Part shown: positions 16,503 through 24,955 of the stretch, in pieces | How positions within the stretch are numbered: the first letter of the stretch is position 1 | How the letters are laid out: each line of letters opens with the position of its first letter | NCBI GenBank assembly: GCA_016287765.1 | Contig: JAEEWS010000004.1 | Span: forward strand, 1 to 64,000 | Origin: Lachnospiraceae bacterium | GTDB lineage: Bacteria; Bacillota_A; Clostridia; Lachnospirales; Lachnospiraceae | Reading direction: 5' to 3' | Length of the DNA: 64,000 bases | Translations under genes and position numbers: made by a program | Notes under the pieces: generated by a model | What the model was told of the DNA's origin: nothing | Database searches by the model: none | What the model saw: only the letters and a program-made list of their open reading frames with translations

Positions 16503-17678
16503 CTATCTGCACTCTACCACTTCCACCGTTTCAAGGGCAGTCTTCATAAGCTCATCTATCTTTTCCGTAAGCTTAAGCTCCGACTTCTCTATGGAAGAAA
16601 GAATGGGATGAGTTACGGGATGTTTGGCCACAAAAATGGTGCAGCAATCCTCATAGGGCTGTATGGAAGTCTCAAAAGTCCCGATCTTTGTGGAGATATC
16701 CACGATGTCCTGCTTGTCAAAGGCGATCAGCGGTCTGTAAACGGGAAGTGTACATACCGCATTGGTGCATTCCAATGACTGCATGGTCTGGCTTGCCACC
16801 TGTCCGATACTCTCTCCCGTTACCAGTCCTATACAACCCGACTGTTTTGCAAGGATCTCTGCTATCTTCATCATATATCTTCTCATGATTATGGTTAACT
16901 GCTCATGAGGACATTTTTCATAAATATAAAGCTGAATATCCGTGAAATTAACGATATTAAGCTTAATGGGTCCTGTGTAAGCGCTGACGATCTTCGCAAG
17001 ATCCACCACCTTCTGCTTGGCCCTGTCGCTGGTATAGGGCGGAGCATGAAAATAAGTGGCTTCCAGTTCCACGCCTCGCTTAGCTATCATATATCCGGCC
17101 ACGGGGCTGTCAATGCCGCCGGAAAGAAGCAGCATAGCCTTTCCGGCCGTACCCATGGGCATTCCTCCCGCAGCGGGAAGAGTCTTGGAATATATATAGG
17201 TCCTGTTTCTTACTTCTATCATCAAGTGAACTTCCGGATCGTGAAGGTCCACCTTTGTTTCGGGGAAAGCATCCAAAACCGATTCTCCCATCCTCATGCA
17301 CATTTCAGGGGACTCTATAGGATATCTTTTATCCGCTCTCTTCGCATCCACGCGGAAGGTAAACTTTCCTTCGGGATACTCCTCTTTGATATAATTTAAG
17401 CAGGTTTTGGTAATCTCATCCCAGTCGGTACTTTCACAAACAACAACCGGGCATATGCCTACTATACCGAAAACTTTTCTCAGTTCTTGGATGGTGTCAT
17501 CAAAATCATAGTCATCGGGGCATTCCACGATTATTCTGCCCTGTTCCCGGATGACTTCAAACTCACCGAGAGATGCCAGTCTTTCTTCTATCCTTGTGCA
17601 AAGGGCTCTCTCGAAGCTTCCTCTGTTCTTGCCTTTAATGGCGATCTCTCCGTACTTGATAAGTAATGCTTTGTACAT
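16503..17678 (-). CDS. thiI: tRNA 4-thiouridine synthase ThiI
   Basis: 391 aa from the ATG at 17678; a TTG at 17708 lies inside the preceding stop region and is unlikely. N-terminal ferredoxin-like and THUMP domains (MYKALLIKYGEIAIKGKNR start, then RVDAKRADKRYP), then a PP-loop ATPase with LLSGGIDSPVAGYM. No rhodanese extension, as usual for Gram-positive ThiI. Uses ATP and a persulfide to make s4U8 in tRNA. The last residues overlap no other gene; the GGDEF gene ends 22 bases upstream. Confidence 0.93.
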   Translation of the reverse strand: MYKALLIKYGEIAIKGKNRGSFERALCTRIEERLASLGEFEVIREQGRIIVECPDDYDFDDTIQELRKVFGIVGICPVVVCESTDWDEITKTCLNYIKEEYPEGKFTFRVDAKRADKRYPIESPEMCMRMGESVLDAFPETKVDLHDPEVHLMIEVRNRTYIYSKTLPAAGGMPMGTAGKAMLLLSGGIDSPVAGYMIAKRGVELEATYFHAPPYTSDRAKQKVVDLAKIVSAYTGPIKLNIVNFTDIQLYIYEKCPHEQLTIIMRRYMMKIAEILAKQSGCIGLVTGESIGQVASQTMQSLECTNAVCTLPVYRPLIAFDKQDIVDISTKIGTFETSIQPYEDCCTIFVAKHPVTHPILSSIEKSELKLTEKIDELMKTALETVEVVECR

Positions 17679-17700
17679 TGTATAAAACTCTCTTCCTGTA

Positions 17701-19347
17701 TTATTCAAACCTCACACATTCAAAAACAAATTCATCATCTACCTGTTTGAACAGTCCCAGAGCATTTCTTGTCTCGTTCTTGATCTTGTAAAGTCCGTTG
17801 TCGGCCAAATGAATCACATCCATCATAGCCTGATCTTTTTTTGCTTTTCCGCACACCGCACCGAAGCTTAAAGTAACATAATCGGAGATCAGCGAAGCCT
17901 TGTGGTGTATCTTCCTGGAATTGACCTCCCGGTTGATATTTCTGCAAAGCTCGATAACATCTTCATCTGTCTTTCCCTTGGAAATGATGAAGAACTCGTC
18001 TCCACCGTATCTGATGACAAGATCATTGGATCCGGTACACTTTATAAGTATCTCACCCATGATCTTTAACGTCTCGTCACCGCTTAAGTGCCCGTAAGTA
18101 TCGTTGTACTCCTTAAAATAATCCACATCAATGATCATGAAGGCAATACGCGCGTTCTTTTCCTTGGCTTCATTAAACCAGGCTCCGCCTATTTCCCTCA
18201 TTGCATATCTGTTGTAAACTCCTGTGAGCTGATCGTGCTCCGACAATGCCTTAAGCTTCCTGTTTCTCTTCTCCGCATTGTTTCTCTTGCGGATCTCCTC
18301 TTCAAGACGTCTCTTGTTCCTGAAGGAGATCAGCTGTTGAAGCTTCAGCCCCTTGTCCACATTGTCTCTGTGTTCAAAATACCTGTCGTAAATCTCTGTT
18401 CTGTCCTTCTCGGGCTCAGCCAGTTTCATGTACTTGATCCTTGTTTTAAGATAAGTACACCATTTATCGTCCAGGTTCACTTTCTCCACTATCTTTTCCG
18501 ATGCGTCCAGAAGCTGCTTTGCTTTGTCGGGATAGCCCGCATCCATGAGCACATCGGCAAGACCGATATAGTCCTCCACGTTGGATATGCCTTCTTCATA
18601 GGATTTAGCGTTTTCAATGATCTCATTCAGATAGGAAGTAACTTCTTCCGTAGCTCCCATCTTTATATATATAAGGGTTCTTAAGATCAATATGCTGGTA
18701 TAGTAGAAAAGGCCCCGCTCGTCACTTTCTATGCCTTCTATGCAGCTCAGCATACGAACAGCTTCCTCGTAATTTCCCTGTCTGTAATGCACTTCAGCCA
18801 TATTCATGAAGCAGAGATTGATCCTCATAAGGGAAATGCTGGATGTAGCCTTGTTCTTACTCTTTTTTTCAAGATCTATGATAAGACGATAGGCCTCACG
18901 AAAATAGTCCAAAGCCCTGTCATACTCTTCCAGGCTGAGATAAGTGTCTCCGATGTTATTGGCAAGGATGCTCTGATGAAGAAGCATATGATGTCTCTTC
19001 GCCACTGCATATCCTTTCTCGAAGTGCTCCATCCCCGCAGCTTTATCCACCATATGGGAAGCCATGATGCCAAGCATATTATGGCACTCCGATTCCAGAT
19101 CGAAATCATTGTAATTTTCACTGATCTGTAAAGCGGCAGCAAGCTTCTTTATGGTATTCTCGGATAATGAATTTGATCTGTACTCCAAAATGACCTGGTT
19201 AACATCGGCATAAGCCATGGCCAGTTCATCATTGTCCTTTTTCGCTACTTCTGCAAACTCGGTTACTTTTTCCGAAAAAGCTTTGCTGTGGAGATATTTA
19301 TATTCTCTTATCTCATTGATCCACTTTTTTAATTCCCTTTTTGTCAC
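17701..19347 (-). CDS. Diguanylate cyclase with N-terminal TPR-like repeats
   Basis: 548 aa from the GTG at 19347 (AAGGAA 4-5 bases upstream). Residues about 1-340 are helical repeats of the TPR kind (ILANNIGDTYLSLEEYDRALDYF, NMAEVHYRQGNYEEAVRML). A short coiled coil leads to a GGDEF domain (LTGVYNRYAMREIGG, IRYGGDEFFI). The active site is intact, but the RxxD inhibitory site is absent (GSND precedes instead). No membrane segment, so a cytosolic enzyme making c-di-GMP, probably controlled through protein contacts of the TPR part. Confidence 0.85.
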   Translation of the reverse strand: MTKRELKKWINEIREYKYLHSKAFSEKVTEFAEVAKKDNDELAMAYADVNQVILEYRSNSLSENTIKKLAAALQISENYNDFDLESECHNMLGIMASHMVDKAAGMEHFEKGYAVAKRHHMLLHQSILANNIGDTYLSLEEYDRALDYFREAYRLIIDLEKKSKNKATSSISLMRINLCFMNMAEVHYRQGNYEEAVRMLSCIEGIESDERGLFYYTSILILRTLIYIKMGATEEVTSYLNEIIENAKSYEEGISNVEDYIGLADVLMDAGYPDKAKQLLDASEKIVEKVNLDDKWCTYLKTRIKYMKLAEPEKDRTEIYDRYFEHRDNVDKGLKLQQLISFRNKRRLEEEIRKRNNAEKRNRKLKALSEHDQLTGVYNRYAMREIGGAWFNEAKEKNARIAFMIIDVDYFKEYNDTYGHLSGDETLKIMGEILIKCTGSNDLVIRYGGDEFFIISKGKTDEDVIELCRNINREVNSRKIHHKASLISDYVTLSFGAVCGKAKKDQAMMDVIHLADNGLYKIKNETRNALGLFKQVDDEFVFECVRFE

Positions 19348-19407
19348 GATCTTCCTTTTCCTCCCGTAAACTGAAGCTCGTTCATCACGTCTAAAAAACC
19401 AACTTAC

Positions 19408-19437
19408 ATTATAGCATAAAATTTGGCGGCTTGTAAA
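19408..19437 (-). promoter_or_regulatory. Promoter of the TPR-GGDEF gene, inside a hairpin
   Basis: On the minus strand TTTACA (19437-19432), an 18-base spacer, and TATAAT (19413-19408). The -35 lies in the loop of the hairpin 19419-19452. Confidence 0.6.
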
Positions 19438-19452
19438 CAAACCGCCAAATTT
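19419..19452 (-). terminator. Terminator-like hairpin before the GGDEF gene
   Basis: 11-bp stem aaatttggcgg / ccgccaaattt (19419-19429 with 19442-19452); the minus-strand 3' side ends in ATTTTAT. It can end the upstream gene at 19601 while overlapping the promoter of the next. Confidence 0.55.
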
Positions 19453-19502
19453 ATAAAAGATTTATTATTTAATCTGTTACTGCCACGAAGAATATACAAC
19501 AC

Positions 19503-19540
19503 GATGAACTTCTTTGAAAGCAGACTTTCAAAACTTCATC
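19503..19540 (-). other. Strong hairpin downstream of the trigger-factor-like gene
   Basis: Arms gatgaact-tctttgaaag and ctttcaaaacttcatc form a stem of about 16 bp with small mismatches and a short loop. No clear T tract on either side. Confidence 0.5.
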
Positions 19541-19600
19541 ATTATGTATATCTGTGAACATTAACTTTAATTTCGGGCTCCGGATAAGGATGGATCATTA

Positions 19601-20557
19601 TCACTTCTTTATGGTAGCATTGTCAAGAAGATAATTATTGATCTTCTCATACATAAGGGTCTTATAAATATATCCCTTGCCGTAAAGAGTAATATCTGTG
19701 ATCCCGTTGTTTGTAAGATAGGTATTGTACTCTTCTTCGGTAATATTTAAACCGAGGGCTTTATAAATTGCCTGATAAGCAAGGTCAATAGCCGCTTCTT
19801 TGTTTCCCTGCTCTTTAAGGAACTCTTCATAGCCTTCTTCGGTCATGTCTCTCATCTCCGCAACCGAAACATAACCAACGCCGCCTGTATAAGCCATATA
19901 AAACTGATTGATGTAATCAAACTGCTGCTGATCCATCAATTTGATCATTCCTGCCACCTTTAAAGCATAATCAGCGGGAATATCGATCAATGTGAAGCAG
20001 GCTCTTACATAATTCTTTACATATTCAACTTTTTTCGCATTTTCGCCGTCTTCTTTGATCTTGGCTTTATATTCTTCCACAGTAAGGCTGGAACCGAGGT
20101 TGTTCTTAATGAAATCCTCATCAAATTCCTCAGATACATTGCCCTCTTCATCCGGGTTATCGTTTAAAAGCTCCGTGATCTTGTTCTGGATATCCTCATC
20201 GGTATACTCTATGCTGGAATAAGGGATCTCTATGCTCTTCTTGGGATCAAATGTTAATGTAACATAGTCATCCTCATTGACACCTTCCACAAAACCGTTA
20301 TCCATAAGGCCTTCGCTGAAGGTTGTAGCCATGGGTACAGCATATGCAAGTTTTCTTTCTTCTTCCTTTTTAGCCTTGATGCCGTTAACAACGGATAAAA
20401 CTATACCAAAGACAATGGCTGCCAAAAGCAGGATGGTAACAATATTGAACCAGATCCTTGATCTTTTCTCTGCCTTTGCGGCTTTTTCCGCTTCCTTCTT
20501 CTTGGCAAGCGCTCTCTCCTGCCCCTGTGTCATTTCCGCATTGTTTTCGTTACTCAC
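19601..20557 (-). CDS. Membrane-anchored trigger factor-like protein
   Basis: 318 aa, GTG start with GGAGG 9 bases upstream. Charged cytosolic N-terminus (about 1-33), one transmembrane helix (about 34-58), then an acidic, mostly helical extracytoplasmic part. Segments such as IPYSSIEYTDEDIQNKI, LTVEEYKAKIKEDGENAKK and the tail TLMYEKINNYLLDNATI resemble the helical C-terminal chaperone domain of trigger factor. There is no PPIase domain and no ribosome-binding motif. It may act as a chaperone outside the membrane (inference). Flanked by hairpins and not in an operon. Confidence 0.65.
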   Translation of the reverse strand: MSNENNAEMTQGQERALAKKKEAEKAAKAEKRSRIWFNIVTILLLAAIVFGIVLSVVNGIKAKKEEERKLAYAVPMATTFSEGLMDNGFVEGVNEDDYVTLTFDPKKSIEIPYSSIEYTDEDIQNKITELLNDNPDEEGNVSEEFDEDFIKNNLGSSLTVEEYKAKIKEDGENAKKVEYVKNYVRACFTLIDIPADYALKVAGMIKLMDQQQFDYINQFYMAYTGGVGYVSVAEMRDMTEEGYEEFLKEQGNKEAAIDLAYQAIYKALGLNITEEEYNTYLTNNGITDITLYGKGYIYKTLMYEKINNYLLDNATIKK

Positions 20558-20715
20558 TTTAATTTTCCTCCGATCGATTCATTTCCCCCTTACCGGAGGT
20601 AAATGTAAAAAAAGCATATCTGTATTTACGCTTTTCATGACGGCTATTATAGCATATAAGTAAAAAAAAGTCTGTGTATATTTGATGAAAATGTAAAAAA
20701 AATGAACAATCCGCG

Positions 20716-20748
20716 GTGAACAGTCACACATTCTGTGTTATCGTTCAC
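20716..20748 (-). terminator. Terminator of the 111-aa gene
   Basis: Interrupted stem (gtgaac / gttcac outside, acaca / tgtgt inside) starting at the stop codon, followed on the minus strand a few bases later by ATTTTTTTT. Confidence 0.5.
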
Positions 20749-21080
20749 ACAGACTTATCCTCCCGATCTTCCTCTTCTCCCAGATCCCACTCCGACAGCA
20801 TATTCTCAAGACTGTTGTATCCAAAATCAAAGTCTATGGAAGGCACGGATACTATGTATCTTTCCCCGTTTCCGCAAACAGATCTTCTCACATAGATCGT
20901 GTACGTATTATTGGGGAGAGCCCCTTCTCCGATATATCTTGCCTTTTCATATGCCTTTCCTTTATGCTCCACACCTTTTTTGAAGCCTGTAAAAGAATCG
21001 GGTATCAAAAAATCCTCCGGTTTTTTAACATCGGGAAGGATATCGAATATGCTAAGTTGTTCAGGAGTTTTCTCTCTCAT
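20745..21080 (-). CDS. Hypothetical protein with clamp-binding-like QLSIF motif
   Basis: 111 aa, not recognised. Residues 8-12 read QLSIF in PEQLSIFDIL, which fits the consensus of peptides that bind the DNA polymerase sliding clamp (QL[SD]LF). The remainder looks like a small beta-rich domain (KARYIGEGALPNNTYTIYVRR, ERYIVSVPSIDFDF) with an acidic tail. It has its own promoter (TTGAAA, 16 bases, TATAAT at 21126-21153) and terminator. A link to replication or repair is only a guess from the motif. Confidence 0.6.
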   Translation of the reverse strand: MREKTPEQLSIFDILPDVKKPEDFLIPDSFTGFKKGVEHKGKAYEKARYIGEGALPNNTYTIYVRRSVCGNGERYIVSVPSIDFDFGYNSLENMLSEWDLGEEEDREDKSV

Positions 21081-21125
21081 TTTTTACGGTTTCCCCTTTA
21101 AAATAACAGCCCTTCATATATAAAT

Positions 21126-21153
21126 ATTATATCACTGACAAAGTTTTTTTCAA
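21126..21153 (-). promoter_or_regulatory. Promoter of the 111-aa gene
   Basis: Minus strand TTGAAA (21153-21148), 16-base spacer, TATAAT (21131-21126), about 45 bases before the start codon. Confidence 0.6.
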
Positions 21154-21283
21154 AGATACATAACGTTCACAATTATTTCTTTTTTTTAACATACGGAGTT
21201 CAAATTTGTACTATATAATCAAGCCATAAACAAAAACAAAGAAACAATTAAATTAAATTGCTTATAAGAATCTTCATAATATA

Positions 21284-21321
21284 AAAGCCCACCGGTTCCC
21301 TCCCAATATCCGATGGGCTTC
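21284..21321. terminator. Bidirectional terminator after the PfkB gene
   Basis: Stem aagcccaccgg-type / gatgggctt. On the minus strand it is followed by TTTATA (end of the kinase operon), on the plus strand by CTCCTCTTTTT. The region 21154-21283 before it holds no gene that I can support. Confidence 0.6.
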
Positions 21322-21342
21322 TCCTCTTTTTAGGGGATTTTT

Positions 21343-22260
21343 TTATTTCAAAACATTGTCTTTCAATTCCTTAAGCCTCGGGAAAGCGGTGTTTCCTCCC
21401 TTGGCCGTAACACATCTGCCTCCGCAATAATTTCCGCATTTAAGAGCGGTCCTGTGGTCAAGACCGTTGGTGTAGGCCCAGATAAATCCCGCATTAAAGC
21501 TGTCTCCCGCACCGGTGGTATCCACAGCCTTTACAGGCACAGTCTTTTCGCAGATCATCTCTTTATCCTTAACCTTAAGATAAGACCCCTGTTTTCCTGC
21601 CTTGATCACTATGATATTGCCGAAGTTTGAAAAGTACTCTGCCGCTTTTTCCGGATCTTCTTCTCCCGAATATCCTTTTGCTTCCACCTCGTTCATAAAA
21701 AATACATCGACGTAAGGCATGAGCCCGGTAATGGATCTGTTCCATTCACCTGTTTCATCAAAGGCCACATCGTAGGAAAGCGTAATATCCTCATGGCTCT
21801 TAATGCTTTTAACTACATCCATGATCTTTTCATGTTTTTTCGGATCATAGCCTGTAATATGAACATGACCTATATCCGAATAATCAATGTTTTTAAGCAT
21901 CACTATATCATTTTTTGCGATACTCCCCGCATAAGATATAAAGGATCTGTCTTTTTCATCGGTAAAGCTTAAGGATATCCCGGACTGAACATTGTGATCC
22001 ACTGTTGCCATGGAAAGATCTATTCCCAGTTCTTCCATGGACTCGGCTATCATTTTTCCCATCATATCTCCGGAAAGTGTGCCGCAATAGGCCGCATTAC
22101 ATTCCAGTTTTCCCAGCCCCATGACCACAAGGGCTGCACCGCCGCCTACCGCATAAGGCATTTCATCAACATAGTTTTCCGTTCCCGGAGCGGGTATCTC
22201 TCTCTTACCGGTCACAAAAATATCCAGATTAGCATCTCCGTATACCAATATTTTTTTCAT
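21343..22260 (-). CDS. PfkB family carbohydrate kinase
   Basis: 305 aa. Ribokinase fold with the N-terminal glycine-rich AVGGGAALVVMGLGKL and the C-terminal DTTGAGDSFNAGF that holds the catalytic Asp and anion hole. Phosphorylates a sugar or nucleoside with ATP; the substrate cannot be assigned. Last gene of a chain in which each gene overlaps or abuts the next (PAP2, membrane protein, HAD phosphatase, lipoprotein). Confidence 0.85.
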   Translation of the reverse strand: MKKILVYGDANLDIFVTGKREIPAPGTENYVDEMPYAVGGGAALVVMGLGKLECNAAYCGTLSGDMMGKMIAESMEELGIDLSMATVDHNVQSGISLSFTDEKDRSFISYAGSIAKNDIVMLKNIDYSDIGHVHITGYDPKKHEKIMDVVKSIKSHEDITLSYDVAFDETGEWNRSITGLMPYVDVFFMNEVEAKGYSGEEDPEKAAEYFSNFGNIIVIKAGKQGSYLKVKDKEMICEKTVPVKAVDTTGAGDSFNAGFIWAYTNGLDHRTALKCGNYCGGRCVTAKGGNTAFPRLKELKDNVLK

Positions 22261-23190
22261 TTATCTGTCCTTTTTACCCATCTTATTTGCAAAGAAACCT
22301 TCCACCGGCTTGAAGCTCATGGGATAAACGCCAATGATCAAAAATACCGCTATGGCATATCTGACCGTTCTGATCAAACAAGAGCCAAAACTTTCATCCG
22401 GAAAGATATTTCCCATGATCGCTTTAAACAAAAGGTTCAGGACAAAGAAGCACACCCCGCCCATAAAGGTTCTTATGATAACAAGGGGTATATTCTTTGT
22501 GTTTTCAAAGTTTACAAATCTGTTTTCAAAAAGCATGCCCGCGCAAAAGCCTATAAGTATACCGTAATTTGTAAAATAATCCTCGGTGGTACAGTAAAAG
22601 AGACCGATTCCGCCGATCAAAACAGCTGCCGAATAAATAACCCATTTATTCTTTACACGGGGCATGATAAATTCACTGAGTGCGAAGAATAAAAGACCCA
22701 GTAAAAGTCCGGTAATAACATCCGTGGGCCAATGAGCTCCCAGGTAACATCTGGATACACCTATCAGCAGAGGGATGACCACCGCTATCACTCTGAAAAA
22801 CTTATGTTCCTTATATTCTCCCGCCAAAGTGGGATAAAGAGCCGTAGCCGATGACGAATGGGCTGACGGAAAGGAATAGCCGTCCACTTCCCTTAAAAGG
22901 CTTATCTTGTCCGAAGAAATGTAGGGTCTCAGTCTCTTGAACCTGTTTTTGATCATGGCATTGCATACCAGTGACGAAACAACCGCAAAGCCGATCCTCT
23001 CGGCCTTTTTCTTGTCAAGTCCCCAATAGACCACACCCATCACTCCGATGGCCACATATTCTTCTCCAAGGAAAGAAAACAGATTGTTAAGCCATACAAA
23101 GAAGGCCCTTAATCCTCCTTCTCCTCCTATCTGCTGAAGCCAAACTATAAACTTTTCTTCCCATTCCCAGAAAAATACAAGATCCTGCAT
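22261..23190 (-). CDS. PAP2 family phosphatase, membrane-bound
   Basis: 309 aa with about eight membrane segments. The three acid phosphatase motifs are present: KRLRP (K-x6-RP type, KNRFKRLRP), FPSAHS (PSGH type) and SRCYLGAHWPTD (SR-x5-H-x3-D). Acts on lipid phosphates such as undecaprenyl diphosphate or phosphatidic acid; which one is unknown. Its extended C-terminal membrane part (about 190-309) goes beyond the minimal domain. Start shares one base with the preceding stop. Confidence 0.85.
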   Translation of the reverse strand: MQDLVFFWEWEEKFIVWLQQIGGEGGLRAFFVWLNNLFSFLGEEYVAIGVMGVVYWGLDKKKAERIGFAVVSSLVCNAMIKNRFKRLRPYISSDKISLLREVDGYSFPSAHSSSATALYPTLAGEYKEHKFFRVIAVVIPLLIGVSRCYLGAHWPTDVITGLLLGLLFFALSEFIMPRVKNKWVIYSAAVLIGGIGLFYCTTEDYFTNYGILIGFCAGMLFENRFVNFENTKNIPLVIIRTFMGGVCFFVLNLLFKAIMGNIFPDESFGSCLIRTVRYAIAVFLIIGVYPMSFKPVEGFFANKMGKKDR

Positions 23191-24110
23191 TATGAATTCT
23201 CCTCTGTTTCAGTTTTTTTATCCGATGCGGATATCTGAACGATATCCTTTTCTATTATTTCCAACTTCTTTTCATTAGGACTTATACCGTCCTCCATAAC
23301 CTTGGGTATGAACTGTGAAGCGATCTTTCCGCTTTTTTTATCTCTTCCTCTGGCATATAAAGCACCGATGATCGAGAAGAATACCGCACCCACAAAATTC
23401 ACCAGCAGATCCTTCATGGTATCTATGATACCGATATCAAGATATCCGCCTATTCCCAATGCTATCTCTTCTCCGTCCGCCGTTACCACTATCACATCTT
23501 TGATATCTTTGATATGCACCACCTTGTTCAAGCCCGTGGGATCCAGTGTTACGGAATTTATGGTATTAATCACAAAGTCCTTTTGCATATCGAAACCGAA
23601 AAATATATCCATGGCAAACTCGAAAAACTCCCAAAGCACTCCTATTGTCATCGAGAAACAAAAGGATGAAATGGCGAGATAAAGGGGTGACAATTGTAAA
23701 GTAAAATGTTTGTTCCGGTTAAACAGATCCACGATGGCAAAGCCTATGGCCGCGCACATGAAGCCGTTGACCGTATGAAGAAAAGTGTCCCATCCCGGAA
23801 AGCGGGTATAAAATGCATTGATCTCACCCAATATCTCCGCCGCAAAGGCAAAGCACATTACTATGATCTCAAACACATCCGGAAAATCCACTTTAAACGC
23901 ATCTTCCACCACCGTGGGAAGGAGTAAAAGGATCAAGGTCAAAACACAAAGGGCCACATTTTCATATCTTCCTTCCACAACCTGCCATATCATGCACATG
24001 ATGACAAGAAGTCTCAGGATGATATAAACCACTCCGACCACTCTCTTGCGTCTTAACTCACTTACCGTTTTTACTATACCTCTATCGGGCAGCTTTTTCT
24101 TACTTTTCAA
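23190..24110 (-). CDS. DUF2238/YjdF-like integral membrane protein
   Basis: 306 aa, about six membrane segments. WDTFLHTVNGFMCAAIGF and IGVLWEFFEFAMDIFFG match the conserved histidine and glutamate regions of the DUF2238 family. A soluble loop (about 180-225, VVTADGEEIALGIGGYLDIG) and a charged tail are present. Function unknown. Overlaps the HAD gene stop by 11 bases and is coupled to the PAP2 gene. Confidence 0.7.
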   Translation of the reverse strand: MKSKKKLPDRGIVKTVSELRRKRVVGVVYIILRLLVIMCMIWQVVEGRYENVALCVLTLILLLLPTVVEDAFKVDFPDVFEIIVMCFAFAAEILGEINAFYTRFPGWDTFLHTVNGFMCAAIGFAIVDLFNRNKHFTLQLSPLYLAISSFCFSMTIGVLWEFFEFAMDIFFGFDMQKDFVINTINSVTLDPTGLNKVVHIKDIKDVIVVTADGEEIALGIGGYLDIGIIDTMKDLLVNFVGAVFFSIIGALYARGRDKKSGKIASQFIPKVMEDGISPNEKKLEIIEKDIVQISASDKKTETEENS

Positions 24111-24954
24111 TACCGTTCACTTCCCCTTCCGTTATTTTTTTCATAGCTTTTGCAAAACCGTCTTTATCATTGGCATCCGTTATCATGTCGGCTGCTTCAA
24201 GGCATCCGGGTGTACCGTTGGCAACGCACACTCCCAGTCCGGCCGCTTTCAGCATATCCGTATCATTGTCGTTATCTCCGAAGGCCACTACCTTATTGAT
24301 ATCAAAGCCCTTTCTCTCACAGAATTCCAGCATGGCATTCTTTTTTCCGCATCCGGGATTTGATATCTCTATATACAACGAATCGGAGTTCGTGATATAA
24401 ACTCCCTTAAGTTTCTCCCTGCTGCTTTTGCACAATTCCTCAAATCTGCCCACCGGTGCTATTATGCAGATGGCATCCAGTTCCCCCTCATGCTCAAAGG
24501 CAAAAGCTCTAAGGTCGTCCACCGGTGTTCTGGTGCTTTTAATATACTCCACCCTGTGTTGATTAAAAACAACGGGATCTGTATAAAACTCACGTTCCAC
24601 ATAGGCCCTTCCTTCGTAATAGAACTCCAGTCCACATTTTCCAAGGCCATCAAAGTACTCAAAGAATTCCTTTAAAAAGCCCTTGGGAATGCATTTTTTC
24701 ACATCTGCCTTTCCGTCAGACAGTCTGTAAACCGAGGTACCGTTGGAAGTGATGCAAAACTCTATGCCCGGAATGTTTTTTATGTCCGCAGGAAGAGAGG
24801 CATATGCTCTTCCCGTAACCGGAACAAAACATATGCCTTTATCCAAAAGTGAAACAATTGTTTTTCTGTTTGCTTCGGATATATGACTGTCTTTATCAAG
24901 AAGAGTCCTGTCAAGATCCGAAAATACGCACTGTATATCCATATATGATCTCAT
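24100..24954 (-). CDS. Cof-type HAD family sugar phosphatase
   Basis: 284 aa. HAD motif I FSDLDRTLLDKD (nucleophile and acid Asp), motif IV VVAFGDNDNDTDML, and a C2 cap between. Typical of YidA/Cof phosphatases acting on phosphosugars or cofactors. Starts one base after the lipoprotein stop. The association with PfkB kinase and PAP2 in one operon suggests sugar-phosphate or lipid-phosphate handling. Confidence 0.85.
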   Translation of the reverse strand: MRSYMDIQCVFSDLDRTLLDKDSHISEANRKTIVSLLDKGICFVPVTGRAYASLPADIKNIPGIEFCITSNGTSVYRLSDGKADVKKCIPKGFLKEFFEYFDGLGKCGLEFYYEGRAYVEREFYTDPVVFNQHRVEYIKSTRTPVDDLRAFAFEHEGELDAICIIAPVGRFEELCKSSREKLKGVYITNSDSLYIEISNPGCGKKNAMLEFCERKGFDINKVVAFGDNDNDTDMLKAAGLGVCVANGTPGCLEAADMITDANDKDGFAKAMKKITEGEVNGIEK

Positions 24955-24955
24955 T

